Counted from the first letter of the stretch, positions 29,461 to 39,163 are shown. The stretch: DNA of 64,000 nucleotides from Sphingobium sp. CR2-8 (GCF_035818615.1 NZ_JAYKZY010000002.1:3350501-3414500), one strand, 5' to 3'. Program-made: numbers and translations. Notes: generated from the letters alone by a model not told the origin.

Positions 29461-29727
29461 CGAAAATCCTGTTGTCGAGAAGCCGGGGGCGATCGCCTGA
29501 ATTCAGTGAACGCAAAGATCAATACTATGCAACACGTCAACCACATGCCCTCAACAGTTTAGAGTTGTCCAACCTGCCCCATCCTCCGCATGTCATAAGG
29601 ACGAAACGCACAGAAAACCGGGTATTGATGGCGTTCGATAATGCAGAAAATCGCCCTAGTCGAGACCGGCCAGAGAAAATAATGCTTCGCCATCAGCTGC
29701 ATGCCACCTAGGCTTACGGCTCTGTGA

Positions 29728-30291
29728 TTGACGCAATTTGCTCCAGTCGATAACAATGCGGAGCTTCTGGCCGTGGATATGGGCGAGTCTGTGAGCCACG
29801 GATCAGACATTTATGCCATCGATCGCCGACTCAAGCAGGGCCAAGTGAAGATTAATCGAAAGGTTCTGTTTCAGAGAATTTGGCGCCGCATCTGCCGACG
29901 ATCGGTCCCGCTATTGCCTTTGGGAGCAACGTTGCCATCGCGCGCAATGGCGATCTGGCGCGAACGCCCCGATCTTCAGGCCGCTTTCGATCTTGCTACA
30001 CCATCAGGTCAGGCCAATCTCTTCTGGTGGTATGTGCGCCATGGTTTTTCGGAAATGGGCCTGCAATATGACCCGACCGACGACGAGGGACTTTTAGCCG
30101 CGAACCAGCCCCACCCCGACATAGTCCAGGCCTCGTTCCTGCCCATCACATGGTTGATGGACCAATTGAAAGATCAGTCTCCGCTGGAAACAGGCCAGCC
30201 CTTTGCAGATGAAGAAAGGCAAACGCTGTTTCTGGCCTGGTTTTTCGGCAAAGGCTTGTCGCAGGCCAATCTCGACGCCTTGCTGAGTTGA
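29728..30291 (+). CDS. Uncharacterised protein upstream of a glycosyltransferase
   Basis: A 187-residue product without signal peptide. The start is uncertain: TTG at 29728 or ATG at 29779 (MGESVSHGSD). Around residues 80-110 it has RPDLQAAFDLATPSGQANL, a short Trp-containing helical motif that also occurs, more loosely, at the N-terminus of the following glycosyltransferase and, from my knowledge, in similar glycosyltransferases. Only one in-frame TGA (30289-30291) and six codons separate it from that gene, so it could be the N-terminal part of one longer protein. No catalytic motif is visible. Confidence 0.65.
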   Translation: MTQFAPVDNNAELLAVDMGESVSHGSDIYAIDRRLKQGQVKINRKVLFQRIWRRICRRSVPLLPLGATLPSRAMAIWRERPDLQAAFDLATPSGQANLFWWYVRHGFSEMGLQYDPTDDEGLLAANQPHPDIVQASFLPITWLMDQLKDQSPLETGQPFADEERQTLFLAWFFGKGLSQANLDALLS

Positions 30292-30309
30292 GACCAAGCC
30301 GGGCGGCTG

Positions 30310-31704
30310 ATGGAACCTGATCCAGATTTTCCTGAAGTCCCGCGAATTCTAACCTGCATATGGACAAGCGACCCGAAGCTCAAGTACCGCTTTCCTGCGC
30401 CTGGTAATCCCGCGTTTCACGCGTGGTGCCTGTCGGAGGGCGCGCGCGCGCACCCCATATTGAGCCATCCCCTGATTGCCCTGGCGCGACCGCAGACACG
30501 GGCCCCAATCAGCAATCTGCCTTTCGGCGTCAACCTGTTCGGCCATGTCCGCTCTCGCAGCGGCGTGAGCGAAGACATCCGCATGGCGGCGCAGGCTCTG
30601 AATGCGGTGGACATTCCCTACACCATCCACAATGTCGAACCTGGTGCGGCAATGCCGGATGAGGAAGGCCCGGGGGCAGATGCGTCCGCTCAGCGGCTCT
30701 ATGCCTTCAACCTGTTCTGCATGCCTGCACAAACCACCGCCGCCACGGTAATGCAGATCGGCAAATCCGTTCTGGCTGACCATTATAATATCGGGATGTG
30801 GCCTTGGGAATTGCCGGAAATGCCCAGAGCATGGCATTATGCCTATGATCTGGTCGATGAAATATGGGCGTCTAGCCGCTACACCTATGGTGCCTATTGC
30901 CGATCATCCTCCCGGCCGGTGCGCCATATGCCTATGGCCGTATCAGTTGCAGGACGGACGGGACGGCGCCGCGCGTCTTTCAAGCTGCCTGAAAACACAT
31001 TCCTTTTCGGATTTGCCTTTGATGGCCTGTCATCCTTTGCGCGGAAGGCGCCATTGCATTGCATCAAGGCATTCTTGCGCGCTTTCCCACGCAGCGATAT
31101 GTCAGTTGGTCTTGTCATTAAGGGGCTACGTACAGAGCAGGATCCACGATGGCAGGAGATGCTGGGGCAGGTCCGCGATGACCCGCGGATTCATATCATG
31201 ACCCAGTCGCTTCCCAGAGGCGATCTGATCGATCTTTGGCACGCACTCGACTGTTTTATATCTTTGCATCGCAGCGAGGGGTTTGGGCGTAACATTGCAG
31301 AAGCCATGTTGTTGAAAAAACCCGTTGTCGTGACAGCTCATTCAGGCAACATGGACTTCACCGATTATCGCACGGCAGCTCTGGTCCCGGTTGGTCTTCG
31401 GGAGGTAAAACAGGGCGAATATCCGTACGGCGCTGGTCAATATTGGGCGGAACCCGATATCGACAGAGCGGCAGAACTGATGCGAAAGATGGTACAGGAT
31501 GATTTATGGCGCCACGCATTGGCCAGCGCCGGTAAGGACGTGATTGAAAATCGATATTCCGCAGCACAAGTTGGCGCAGAATGGAAGCGCGCCTTAGAAG
31601 AGATTTACGGTCGTGCCATGGTTGACGAACGGGCGCTGGCATATGGAAATTGGCACGGGTTAGACGGTGACTCGCAAAAGGGGCTGAATGGTGAGCAAGG
31701 CTAA
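30310..31704 (+). CDS. Glycosyltransferase family 4
   Basis: The 464-residue protein is a GT-B transferase. Residues 1-70 are an N-terminal helical extension; the Rossmann-like first domain begins at LPFGVNLFGHVRSRSGVSED, with the donor-site glycine loop; the C-terminal domain carries the family 4 acceptor/donor signature HRSEGFGRNIAEAMLLKKPVV near residues 315-340. It should transfer a sugar from a nucleotide donor to the growing polysaccharide on the cytoplasmic face. It overlaps the coiled-coil gene downstream by 17 bp. Confidence 0.88.
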   Translation: MEPDPDFPEVPRILTCIWTSDPKLKYRFPAPGNPAFHAWCLSEGARAHPILSHPLIALARPQTRAPISNLPFGVNLFGHVRSRSGVSEDIRMAAQALNAVDIPYTIHNVEPGAAMPDEEGPGADASAQRLYAFNLFCMPAQTTAATVMQIGKSVLADHYNIGMWPWELPEMPRAWHYAYDLVDEIWASSRYTYGAYCRSSSRPVRHMPMAVSVAGRTGRRRASFKLPENTFLFGFAFDGLSSFARKAPLHCIKAFLRAFPRSDMSVGLVIKGLRTEQDPRWQEMLGQVRDDPRIHIMTQSLPRGDLIDLWHALDCFISLHRSEGFGRNIAEAMLLKKPVVVTAHSGNMDFTDYRTAALVPVGLREVKQGEYPYGAGQYWAEPDIDRAAELMRKMVQDDLWRHALASAGKDVIENRYSAAQVGAEWKRALEEIYGRAMVDERALAYGNWHGLDGDSQKGLNGEQG

Positions 31705-33040
31705 GTTTGAACCGTCGAAGTCGCTTTCCGAGCGCGTGAAGGCGCTGGAAAATCTCATTCGGCAGCAACAGGATTTCATCGACCATACCGGAGAAGTTTG
31801 GCGTGACCTGCTGAAGGCGGACAAGGCCGATCTGTCGTCCTCTGAGGATGGTGCGAGGCAGAATAGCAATGTCTCTTCAACCACGAGTGACCGGGCAAGC
31901 GTTCCGGCGGCGCAACCACTTGTATCAAAAGGCGGTCAGTCAGCGCCTCAGAGCACCACCGTAAAAGACGAGTTGAAAAACCTGGACGGCGAACTCGCAG
32001 CACAGCTTGCTTCGCTTGAGCGCATCAAGTCCGACCTGACCGTCGAGCAGACCAAGAGTGCTCAGCTTCGTACGGAAAAGGACGCATTGCAGCAGCAGGT
32101 TACCAAGCGCGAAATTCAGGCCGACGCATCGCAACAGCAGGTGAAGCGGATGGAAGACGAAATCGCCAAGCTTGAAAATCGCCTGCGGCAGCGCCAGGAA
32201 GAGATAGAGCAGAGCTGGTCGTCACTCGCAGAGCATCGGCGCAAGGTCATCCAGTTGGAATCCGACCTGCAGGATGCCCGCATCCGCGGAGAAGCATTGA
32301 ACCAGAAACTGGCGGACGCCAATGGCTGGGTTTTGCGGCTGTCCGGCCAACGCGCAGAGAGCGAACGCCAAGTTTCCCTGATTACGCTGGATCGTGACGC
32401 CAAGCACAAGGAACTGGAAAATGCACAGGCCCATATGCAGCATCTGCGCGAACAGGTCGATGGGCTGATTAAGGAAAATAGCGCCCTTGCAAGCCGCCCG
32501 ATCGTTGCACCGACCGTTGTAACGGCGCCGGCCGACGCACCAGTGCTGACGACGCCAGTGCCCGCCCCCTTCGTCGTTGAGCCGGTTCAGATTAAAACCT
32601 TGATGCAACCGGTTGCAGCGCGCAACAAGGATGAGTTGCTGCGCCAACTGACTGGTCAGCCACAGACCCCAACGATCGTATCCAACTTTGCCGAGCCGCC
32701 GCCGTCGGCAGCGATACCAGAAGCCTTTTTCAACTTGTCGACCATGCCGATCGTCGCGCAGGCCGATCCAGAAACCGAACAGCAGCTGCGAGAGGCCCAA
32801 GATCAGACGGCATGGCTTCGCGACCTGACGGTGGCGGCGCTCAACCCGCCGCGTCGCAAATGGTGGTGGAAGTTTATGTCGTTGGAATGGCAGATGGAGC
32901 GTGAACGCAAAAGGCTGGTGCGCAAAGGACTGTTCGATGCGGACGCCTATTTGCAGCGCTATCCCGATGTGGCGGAATCCGGCATGGACCCTTTGGAACA
33001 TTATCTGAAGCATGGCATGTCCGAATCACGCCAGCGCTGA
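31688..33040 (+). CDS. Long coiled-coil protein with C-terminal YPDV module
   Basis: A 450-residue cytoplasmic-type protein. Residues 90-265 form a long Gln/Glu/Lys-rich coiled coil (heptad pattern throughout), followed by a Pro/Ala/Val-rich linker (270-345) and a basic, Trp-rich stretch (RRKWWWKFMSLEWQ, about 388-401) that may contact membrane. The last 35 residues (LFDADAYLQRYPDVAESG and DPLEHYLKHG) match a small module commonly attached to glycosyltransferases and carbohydrate enzymes. The overlap with the upstream GT4 gene suggests a joint role. It could be a scaffold or length ruler for the glycosyltransferase complex; this is inference. Confidence 0.75.
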   Translation: MVSKAKFEPSKSLSERVKALENLIRQQQDFIDHTGEVWRDLLKADKADLSSSEDGARQNSNVSSTTSDRASVPAAQPLVSKGGQSAPQSTTVKDELKNLDGELAAQLASLERIKSDLTVEQTKSAQLRTEKDALQQQVTKREIQADASQQQVKRMEDEIAKLENRLRQRQEEIEQSWSSLAEHRRKVIQLESDLQDARIRGEALNQKLADANGWVLRLSGQRAESERQVSLITLDRDAKHKELENAQAHMQHLREQVDGLIKENSALASRPIVAPTVVTAPADAPVLTTPVPAPFVVEPVQIKTLMQPVAARNKDELLRQLTGQPQTPTIVSNFAEPPPSAAIPEAFFNLSTMPIVAQADPETEQQLREAQDQTAWLRDLTVAALNPPRRKWWWKFMSLEWQMERERKRLVRKGLFDADAYLQRYPDVAESGMDPLEHYLKHGMSESRQR

Positions 33041-33215
33041 TCAATCCGGCTAGGCAAGCAGGTGCCGAGCGAAGATGCTGTTGTGATCATGCGATCTGAT
33101 CTAGTGCTTGGCCGACCCGCATTGGGAATGCTATCAGGCTTGGCGCGCATTAGCCATCTCAGCATGATATCCAGCGCTTGTAACCAAATGGCTTTTGGTG
33201 ACACCATGTCCTATC

Positions 33216-34748
33216 ATGACTAATAAGACGCTTTCCATCGTGACGGTTGCGCTGAACGCAGCCGATGCCCTGCCGCTGACAATGGAAAGCGTGGTCGCGC
33301 AAGATTACCCCGGTATCGAATACATCTTGGTCGACGGTCTGAGCCATGACGGCACTCAATCGCTTTTGGATCGTTACCGGGGTGCATTCTCAAAAACTCT
33401 GCTGGTCGAGGATGCCGGCATTTATCAGGCAATGAACCAGGCCGCGTCGGTTGCAACCGGCGACTATATTCTGTTCCTCAATGCCGGTGACCGGATCTAT
33501 AGCGCGCATACGATTTCGGACATGTTCTCGAGGATCGATGGCGATCCTGATATCTTCTATGGCGATCACATCTATGTAGACGGGAAGGTGGAGACGCTTT
33601 TCCGTGCAAGCGGTTTTGTTAACCTCAGAGAACGCTTGCTTCATGGTGAATTGGATCATCGTTGGCACCCGCGACTGCCCGGTCATCAGGCCACGTTCAT
33701 CCGCACCCGATTGCTGCGCGCCATGCCTTATGATAGCCGCTATACAATCTGTGCCGATCATGAATTCCTTTTCCGCGCCTATGATGCGGGCGCCCGGATG
33801 CTATATATCGACGAGATTGTATCCCATTATTATGCAGGCGGTTTTTCCAGCGCCCAGGGCATGAAGTTGAACCGAGAATGGGCACTAGCCTATCGTTCGC
33901 GGTCACTGCGCCCGTCCTGGGTGGATGCCTTTCTGTTCGGTATGAACGGATCACCGTTCGAGCCTCACCACCACTATTCAGGCTATATTGTTGCGGGAGC
34001 ATCGGCGCCCGAAATTCCGCACCCTGAAGGCGACACGCAATTGAAGGAACGCCGGGCAACCATTGTCGAAATGATCACACCATCCGACTTTGCCTGTCCC
34101 GCAATCAGCATGGTCGGCGAAAATTTGCTGCCCGGTCAAATCCTTACATTCACGTCGGATGATAAGGTCATTGGCCAAAAGCCGTTGGGTGTAGGACGGT
34201 TCGGGTTCAAGATGACATTCAGCGAACCTTTGTTGCCTGGAGCGATGCTGAAGATCACACCTAGTTATGTGACAAGCCTGTCCCTGGATCATGGACAATC
34301 GACCGGATTTCAGCTGGGCGCATTTCATTTTGACGTAGCAGAGCCATTCGGGCTGGAAGAGGTGACCCTTGCGGGTGACAAGCTGCGATTTCAGTCCATG
34401 CTGGTGTCTGGCTGGTCAGGAATTGAGGTGGATCATGGATTTACATGGTCGGTCGACAAAGATGCTTATATCGCTGTTCGCTTCACGCATGCCCCCGCTG
34501 CGATCAGCCTACATTGTTCCGGCAATCCAAATATATCAGGCGAACAATGGTTAAAAATCGCGTTGAATGATTTGGACAAGGGCGCTTACCGTCTTTCCCC
34601 TCATTTCTCGACGCCGATACGGATCGATACGGTAGGGCTGCGCAGAACAGGCAGCAATATCATTAGGTTGTCGGTCGACGCACTTGCACCTCCGCCCGGA
34701 GACGCCCGCACCCTTGGTTTCTCCCTTGCCGGCATCCATTTTTCCTGA
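33216..34748 (+). CDS. Glycosyltransferase family 2 with tandem C-terminal beta modules
   Basis: The 510-residue protein has a WcaA-like GT2 domain at residues 1-220: LSIVTVALNAADALP, VEDAGIYQAMNQ and the metal site FLNAGD (about 87-92). Residues 285-510 contain beta-rich sequence with two similar endings, DHGQSTGFQLGAFHFD (about 358-373) and DARTLGFSLAGIHF (496-509), suggesting a duplicated module. Comparable endings occur in the transferases at 46084 and 50017. The ATG at 33216 is favoured over a TTG at 33195. It lies 4 bp before the next gene, so the two are probably co-translated. Confidence 0.88.
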   Translation: MTNKTLSIVTVALNAADALPLTMESVVAQDYPGIEYILVDGLSHDGTQSLLDRYRGAFSKTLLVEDAGIYQAMNQAASVATGDYILFLNAGDRIYSAHTISDMFSRIDGDPDIFYGDHIYVDGKVETLFRASGFVNLRERLLHGELDHRWHPRLPGHQATFIRTRLLRAMPYDSRYTICADHEFLFRAYDAGARMLYIDEIVSHYYAGGFSSAQGMKLNREWALAYRSRSLRPSWVDAFLFGMNGSPFEPHHHYSGYIVAGASAPEIPHPEGDTQLKERRATIVEMITPSDFACPAISMVGENLLPGQILTFTSDDKVIGQKPLGVGRFGFKMTFSEPLLPGAMLKITPSYVTSLSLDHGQSTGFQLGAFHFDVAEPFGLEEVTLAGDKLRFQSMLVSGWSGIEVDHGFTWSVDKDAYIAVRFTHAPAAISLHCSGNPNISGEQWLKIALNDLDKGAYRLSPHFSTPIRIDTVGLRRTGSNIIRLSVDALAPPPGDARTLGFSLAGIHFS

Positions 34749-34752
34749 TCGG

Positions 34753-35169
34753 ATGACAGACGTGAAAATCTGCTTCGTCGGCCTTCGGGCCATTTCTCAT
34801 GCCCCGATCCACGACAGTCTGTTGCATGTCTTGCAACAGATCGGTGATGTCACCGCATTTTATCCCGATCGGCCGCACTTGGCCCCCGACACCATCGCTG
34901 CCGCTGCCCAACAATCGAATTTCGATCTCTATCTGTTTTGGCATAACGATGAGATGGCATCCCGCCTCCTGCCCGCGATCGGAGATCGTCGCATCATAGT
35001 GGTGCCAGGGGACGATGCGGTTCGAGAGCGCCAACCAGATTGGTGGCAGCAATTCCAGCTCCACCAGTTCGTCTGCTTCTCACGCGGGCCACACGAAATA
35101 TTGTTACGAGCCGGGCTGCGTAGCAGCTATTTCCATTATTTTCCAGCCCCCCCCCTATTGCCAGCATGA
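34753..35169 (+). CDS. Glycosyltransferase, N-terminal part (split at a C9 tract)
   Basis: This 138-residue frame looks like the first Rossmann domain of a GT-B transferase: VKICFVGLRAISHAPIHDSLL, alternating strands and helices, then FDLYLFWHNDEM. It reads through nine consecutive C bases at 35147-35155 and stops almost at once at 35169. The following frame (35166-35747) encodes a matching second domain. One additional C (C10) or loss of two (C7) gives a continuous protein of about 332 residues (PAPPPIASMRDRTAAFYW across the join). It follows the GT2 gene by 4 bp. Function of the separate half is doubtful. Confidence 0.7.
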   Translation: MTDVKICFVGLRAISHAPIHDSLLHVLQQIGDVTAFYPDRPHLAPDTIAAAAQQSNFDLYLFWHNDEMASRLLPAIGDRRIIVVPGDDAVRERQPDWWQQFQLHQFVCFSRGPHEILLRAGLRSSYFHYFPAPPLLPA

Positions 35170-35747
35170 GAGATAGGACCGCAGCTTTTTACTGGCGAGG
35201 ACAGGCCGGTAGCGATCCAGATATGCACAAAGTGGCCGAGCAATGCCGGATGATCGGCGCTACCCAACTGTATGTGCCCGGTGCCGGAGAATATCCTGAA
35301 GCAATCAATTTCCCTGTCATCCAGATAGCGGCAATTCAGCAGGATTTGATGGAGCAAGCCGTCGCTTCGTGCGGTTTTGTCATCCTTCCTCCAGATGCCA
35401 ACGGTTTCGATCCGTTTATCCCGCGTGCCATGGCACGGGGCCAGATTGTCGTGGCACCGGACAATGGCGTGATAAATGACTATGTGGGCCACCTGTCATC
35501 GGGCATTCTCTATCCGGCAGAAAATTTGCTTGCGATATCCCGATTGTCGAAAGATGACATGGACCAGATCAGCGCAAGCGCCCGAAGCCGCATCCGGCTC
35601 GGGCACGAGCGTTGGCAGCGTGATCAAGGCAGATTGAAGTCAATCCTTGTGGACGATGGTAAACGTTGGAGCTATAGCGACTACGCCGCATCGTTCGGAA
35701 ATCGTCTTCGCCAGGAAGCGCATAAAAGGACGTTGCATAGAAATTAA
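35166..35747 (+). CDS. Glycosyltransferase, C-terminal part (split at a C9 tract)
   Basis: The 193-residue frame resembles the nucleotide-sugar-binding half of a GT-B transferase: AFYWRGQAGSDPD, strands ending in VPGAGEYPEAI, and the donor-site-like FVILPPDANGFDPFIPRAMARGQIVVAPD, which occupies the place of the family 4 E-G-F-G-x-x-x-x-E-A signature. Its ATG overlaps the stop of the N-terminal part (ATGA), so translation restart is possible, but the simplest reading is one gene broken at the poly-C run. The 100 bp gap to gmd probably carries a promoter or leader. Confidence 0.7.
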   Translation: MRDRTAAFYWRGQAGSDPDMHKVAEQCRMIGATQLYVPGAGEYPEAINFPVIQIAAIQQDLMEQAVASCGFVILPPDANGFDPFIPRAMARGQIVVAPDNGVINDYVGHLSSGILYPAENLLAISRLSKDDMDQISASARSRIRLGHERWQRDQGRLKSILVDDGKRWSYSDYAASFGNRLRQEAHKRTLHRN

Positions 35748-35847
35748 CGGGCACACGATCGAAATGTTGTCAGGGACAGGGCTTTAATTCTTACCTGCGG
35801 CGGCCCGGAACGCCAGAAACACCTAATCCAAGAGGTATGATGCATAT

Positions 35848-36987
35848 ATGGTTGCCACTTCCGATCGTAACAAGGTTGCCCTCATTACGGGTATCACTGG
35901 TCAAGACGGCTCCTATCTTGCCGAATTCCTTTTGGAAAAAGGGTATGAGGTTCATGGTATCAAGCGTCGCGCTTCTTCGTTCAACACGCAGCGCGTCGAC
36001 CATATCTATGCGGACCCGCATGAGAAATCGCCCCGTTTGAAGCTGCATTATGGTGATCTGACGGACTCGTCGAACCTGACGCGCCTGCTTCAGGACATCC
36101 AGCCGGACGAAGTCTATAATCTGGGTGCGCAGAGTCACGTCGCCGTCAGCTTCGAAGCACCTGAATATACTGCCGACGTTGACGCCATCGGTGCGCTGCG
36201 CCTGCTTGAAGCCATCCGTTTCCTTGGCCTTGAGAAGAAGACCCGTTTCTATCAGGCATCCACGTCCGAGCTTTATGGCCTGGTCCAGGAAATTCCTCAG
36301 AAAGAAACTACCCCATTTTATCCGCGGTCGCCTTATGCCGTCGCCAAGCTCTATGCATACTGGATCACTGTAAATTATCGTGAATCCTACGGCATCTATG
36401 GATGCAACGGCATATTGTTCAATCATGAAAGCCCGCGTCGCGGTGAAACCTTTGTGACGCGTAAGATCACCCGTGGCCTTGCCAATATCAGCCAGGGCCT
36501 CGAAACATGCCTGTATATGGGCAATATTGATGCGCTGCGTGATTGGGGCCATGCCAAGGACTATGTCCGCATGCAATGGATGATGTTGCAGCAAGATAAA
36601 CCCGAAGATTTTGTAATCGCCACCGGTCAGCAATATGCGGTGCGTGAATTTATCCGCTGGTCCGCCGCGGAATTGGGCATCACATTGCGTTTTGAAGGCG
36701 AAGGTATCGATGAAATCGCTATCGTCGACAGCGTGAGCGATACGGCTGAATGCGCAGTCAAGGCCGGTGACGTAATCATGCGGATCGATCCGCGTTATTT
36801 CCGTCCCGCCGAAGTAGAAACTCTCTTGGGCGATCCAAGCCGCGCGCGTGATCGTTTGGGTTGGGTGCCGGAAATCACCGCTCAAGAGATGTGTGCGGAA
36901 ATGGTTGCAGAAGACCTCAAGACGGCTAAGCGTCATGCGCTGCTCAAGGCGCACGGACTTGAAGTTCCAGTTTCGATCGAGAATTAA
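35848..36987 (+). CDS. gmd: GDP-mannose 4,6-dehydratase
   Basis: The 379-residue SDR enzyme converts GDP-D-mannose to GDP-4-keto-6-deoxymannose, the precursor of GDP-fucose and related sugars. It has NADP-binding [12 protein letters not shown], the [15 protein letters not shown] signature, the catalytic QASTSELYG threonine/glutamate region and SPYAVAKLY (Y-x-x-x-K). Length is normal. The stop TAA overlaps the start of fcl by one base (TAATG at 36985-36989), so the two are translated together. Confidence 0.97.
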   Translation: MVATSDRNKVALITGITGQDGSYLAEFLLEKGYEVHGIKRRASSFNTQRVDHIYADPHEKSPRLKLHYGDLTDSSNLTRLLQDIQPDEVYNLGAQSHVAVSFEAPEYTADVDAIGALRLLEAIRFLGLEKKTRFYQASTSELYGLVQEIPQKETTPFYPRSPYAVAKLYAYWITVNYRESYGIYGCNGILFNHESPRRGETFVTRKITRGLANISQGLETCLYMGNIDALRDWGHAKDYVRMQWMMLQQDKPEDFVIATGQQYAVREFIRWSAAELGITLRFEGEGIDEIAIVDSVSDTAECAVKAGDVIMRIDPRYFRPAEVETLLGDPSRARDRLGWVPEITAQEMCAEMVAEDLKTAKRHALLKAHGLEVPVSIEN

Positions 36988-37955
36988 TGGTGACGGGTAT
37001 GCGGGTGTTTGTGGCTGGCCATCGCGGTATGGTTGGCGGTGCCATTTTGCGCAAATTGAACGAGCGCGGGGTGGCAACGATCACCAGAAGCAGAGCGGAA
37101 CTGAATCTGACGAATCAGGCTGCCGTCCGCGCATTCATGCAGGACGAGCGGCCTGATGCTGTAGTTGTGGCTGCTGCCAAAGTTGGTGGCATCCATGCCA
37201 ACAACAGTTATCCGGCGCAGTTCATATACGAAAATCTGATGATCGAAAGCAATCTGATCCATCAGGCGTTCGAAGCTGGCGTGAACAAGCTGTTGTTCCT
37301 GGGGTCATCCTGCATATATCCGCGCGATGTTCCCCAACCGATGCGGGAACAGTCGTTGCTGACTGGGAAGCTTGAACTAACCAATGAACCCTATGCCATC
37401 GCAAAGATTGCAGGGATAAAATTGTGTGAAAGCTACAATCGGCAATATGGCACAGACTATCGCAGCGTGATGCCATCCAACCTATATGGTCAGGGCGATA
37501 ATTTCCATCTGGAAAATTCCCACGTCCTACCTGCATTGGTTAGACGCTTTCATGAAGCCGTACAAAGTGGCGCAGAAGAAATACTGATCTGGGGAACGGG
37601 CACGCCACGTCGAGAATTCCTGCACGTCGATGACATGGCCGATGCATCTTTGTTCGTCATGGATTTACCGCAGGAAAGCTATCTTGCCGAAACCGAGCCA
37701 ATGCTCAGCCATATCAATGTCGGTACAGGCGAAGATATTTCCATCGAAGAACTGGCCCACCTGATCGCAGACGTGACCGGGTTCAAGGGCCGGATTACCT
37801 TTGACCCGTCCAAGCCTGACGGCACGATGAAAAAGTTGATGGACGTCACTCGACTGAGCCGGATGGGTTGGCGCGCGCAGATTGACCTTAAGGACGGTAT
37901 TGCAGCGACCTATAAGTGGTTTCTGGAGAACCAACAGGTAATTAGGGAGGCATGA
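36987..37955 (+). CDS. fcl: GDP-L-fucose synthase
   Basis: This 322-residue epimerase/reductase turns GDP-4-keto-6-deoxymannose into GDP-L-fucose. [10 protein letters not shown] forms the dinucleotide site, [10 protein letters not shown] and NEPYAIAKI supply the serine and Y-x-x-x-K, and [21 protein letters not shown] is the family hallmark, seen here in full though quoted shortened. It is coupled to gmd, and its stop overlaps the start of a short frame at 37952 in ATGA. ATG at 36999 is an alternative start. Confidence 0.96.
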   Translation: MVTGMRVFVAGHRGMVGGAILRKLNERGVATITRSRAELNLTNQAAVRAFMQDERPDAVVVAAAKVGGIHANNSYPAQFIYENLMIESNLIHQAFEAGVNKLLFLGSSCIYPRDVPQPMREQSLLTGKLELTNEPYAIAKIAGIKLCESYNRQYGTDYRSVMPSNLYGQGDNFHLENSHVLPALVRRFHEAVQSGAEEILIWGTGTPRREFLHVDDMADASLFVMDLPQESYLAETEPMLSHINVGTGEDISIEELAHLIADVTGFKGRITFDPSKPDGTMKKLMDVTRLSRMGWRAQIDLKDGIAATYKWFLENQQVIREA

Positions 37956-38254
37956 GCCGTCATTATGGCACGACGGCGGCCGCGCAAGGTTTCAGGAAAG
38001 CTGCTATTCCTGACGCCGGAAAGCGGCTACAACAAAAGTTCATGCTGGAATGGCAGAACATTGGCATCGACGCTGCGGCGGCGACTTGAATGTTGCACCT
38101 ACACCTACCGGCAGATGGGATAATAATTGGGCGACCGCTGGCACACCATTTGGGTAGCGAGGGATTTCGGAACGAATTCCAATGCGGCTGCAGATCTGGA
38201 TACATGCTCGATTGCCGAGGTGGCATTCTCTGGACGGAGGTTAGGGTTCGATGA
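37952..38254 (+). other. Short frame interrupted by one TGA, possible decayed gene
   Basis: A 100-codon frame starts in ATGA overlap with fcl and ends in ATGA overlap with the next SDR gene, but it is split by one TGA at 38087-38089, immediately followed by an ATG. The two pieces have 45 and 54 residues and no family I recognise. Another frame (ATG near 37965) encodes KLLFLTPESGYNKSS, which looks like the start of a glycosyltransferase but stops after about 50 codons. The interval may be a gene remnant; coding status is uncertain. Confidence 0.3.
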
Positions 38255-39159
38255 AGCCCGATCAGCATATGAAAATTTTTATAATCGGTTCGCATGGCTT
38301 CGTCGGCAGTCACCTTGTTCGACATTTATCTGAAACGGCGACGCTTTACACCGCTGACATCGTCGAGTCCGATTCGCCGCTCTATACCCGTTTGCCGCTG
38401 GGAAACCCTGATCTCACCACAGTGATCGCGGCTATTCAACCTGATGTGGTCATCAACTGCGCGGGGGCCGCAGATGTAGGTTTGTCCTTCAAGCGGCCTG
38501 ACAATGATTATGCGCTCAATGTCGGCCTCGTCCAGAACATACTCGAGGGGTTGAGAACACAAGCGCCGACTGCCCAATTCATTAACATGTCGAGTGCGGC
38601 TGTCTATGGTAATCCCCAGTGTGATCCGGTGTGTGAAAGCGCAACGTTGACACCCATTTCCCCCTATGGCTGGCACAAGTTGACGGCGGAAAATCTTTGT
38701 CGTGAATATGCAGAATGCTTCGGATTGCAAACTATCTCACTTAGATTGTTTTCGGTCTTCGGTCCTGGGCTGCGCAAGCAGCTTTACTGGGATATCTTTC
38801 AGAAAACCTTGACATTATCACACATTGAATGTCCCGGCACAGGGGACGAAACCCGCGACTATATCTTCGTCAAGGATGTGTGTCGTGCCGTCAGCGCCTG
38901 TATCGATCATGCCGATTTTCGCGGGGACGCCATCAACGTCGCCAATGGCCAGGCCGTTCCGGTCAAGCTTGCCATCAGTACATTGTTGCAGCAGTTGAAA
39001 TGGCCGGGACAACTGACATTCAATGGCGTCAACCGCGTAGGCGATCCCCTGCGTTGGCGGGCCGATATCAGCCGCTTGACCGCCATGGGCTACCAGCCTT
39101 CCTATGCTTTTGAAGACGGCGTCAGCGAATTGGTCCGTTGGTTTTCAACGCAGCGATAA
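38251..39159 (+). CDS. NAD(P)-dependent sugar epimerase/reductase (SDR family)
   Basis: The 302-residue extended SDR enzyme has IIGSHGFVGSHL for cofactor binding, FINMSSAAVYG with the catalytic serine and SPYGWHK as Y-x-x-x-K. Sequence around LRLFSVFGPGLRKQLYWD is like GDP-4-keto-6-deoxymannose reductases and dTDP/UDP-sugar epimerases. Placed right after gmd and fcl, it may make a second GDP-6-deoxyhexose (such as GDP-rhamnose or 6-deoxytalose), but the substrate is not fixed by sequence. GGAGG lies about 10 bases before ATG 38251, supporting that start over ATG 38269. Confidence 0.85.
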   Translation: MKPDQHMKIFIIGSHGFVGSHLVRHLSETATLYTADIVESDSPLYTRLPLGNPDLTTVIAAIQPDVVINCAGAADVGLSFKRPDNDYALNVGLVQNILEGLRTQAPTAQFINMSSAAVYGNPQCDPVCESATLTPISPYGWHKLTAENLCREYAECFGLQTISLRLFSVFGPGLRKQLYWDIFQKTLTLSHIECPGTGDETRDYIFVKDVCRAVSACIDHADFRGDAINVANGQAVPVKLAISTLLQQLKWPGQLTFNGVNRVGDPLRWRADISRLTAMGYQPSYAFEDGVSELVRWFSTQR

Positions 39160-39163
39160 CGCC

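Noticed and set aside
37963..38325. 120-codon minus-strand frame between fcl and the SDR gene
   Set aside because: Antisense to the operon, overlaps the SDR start and has no family features.
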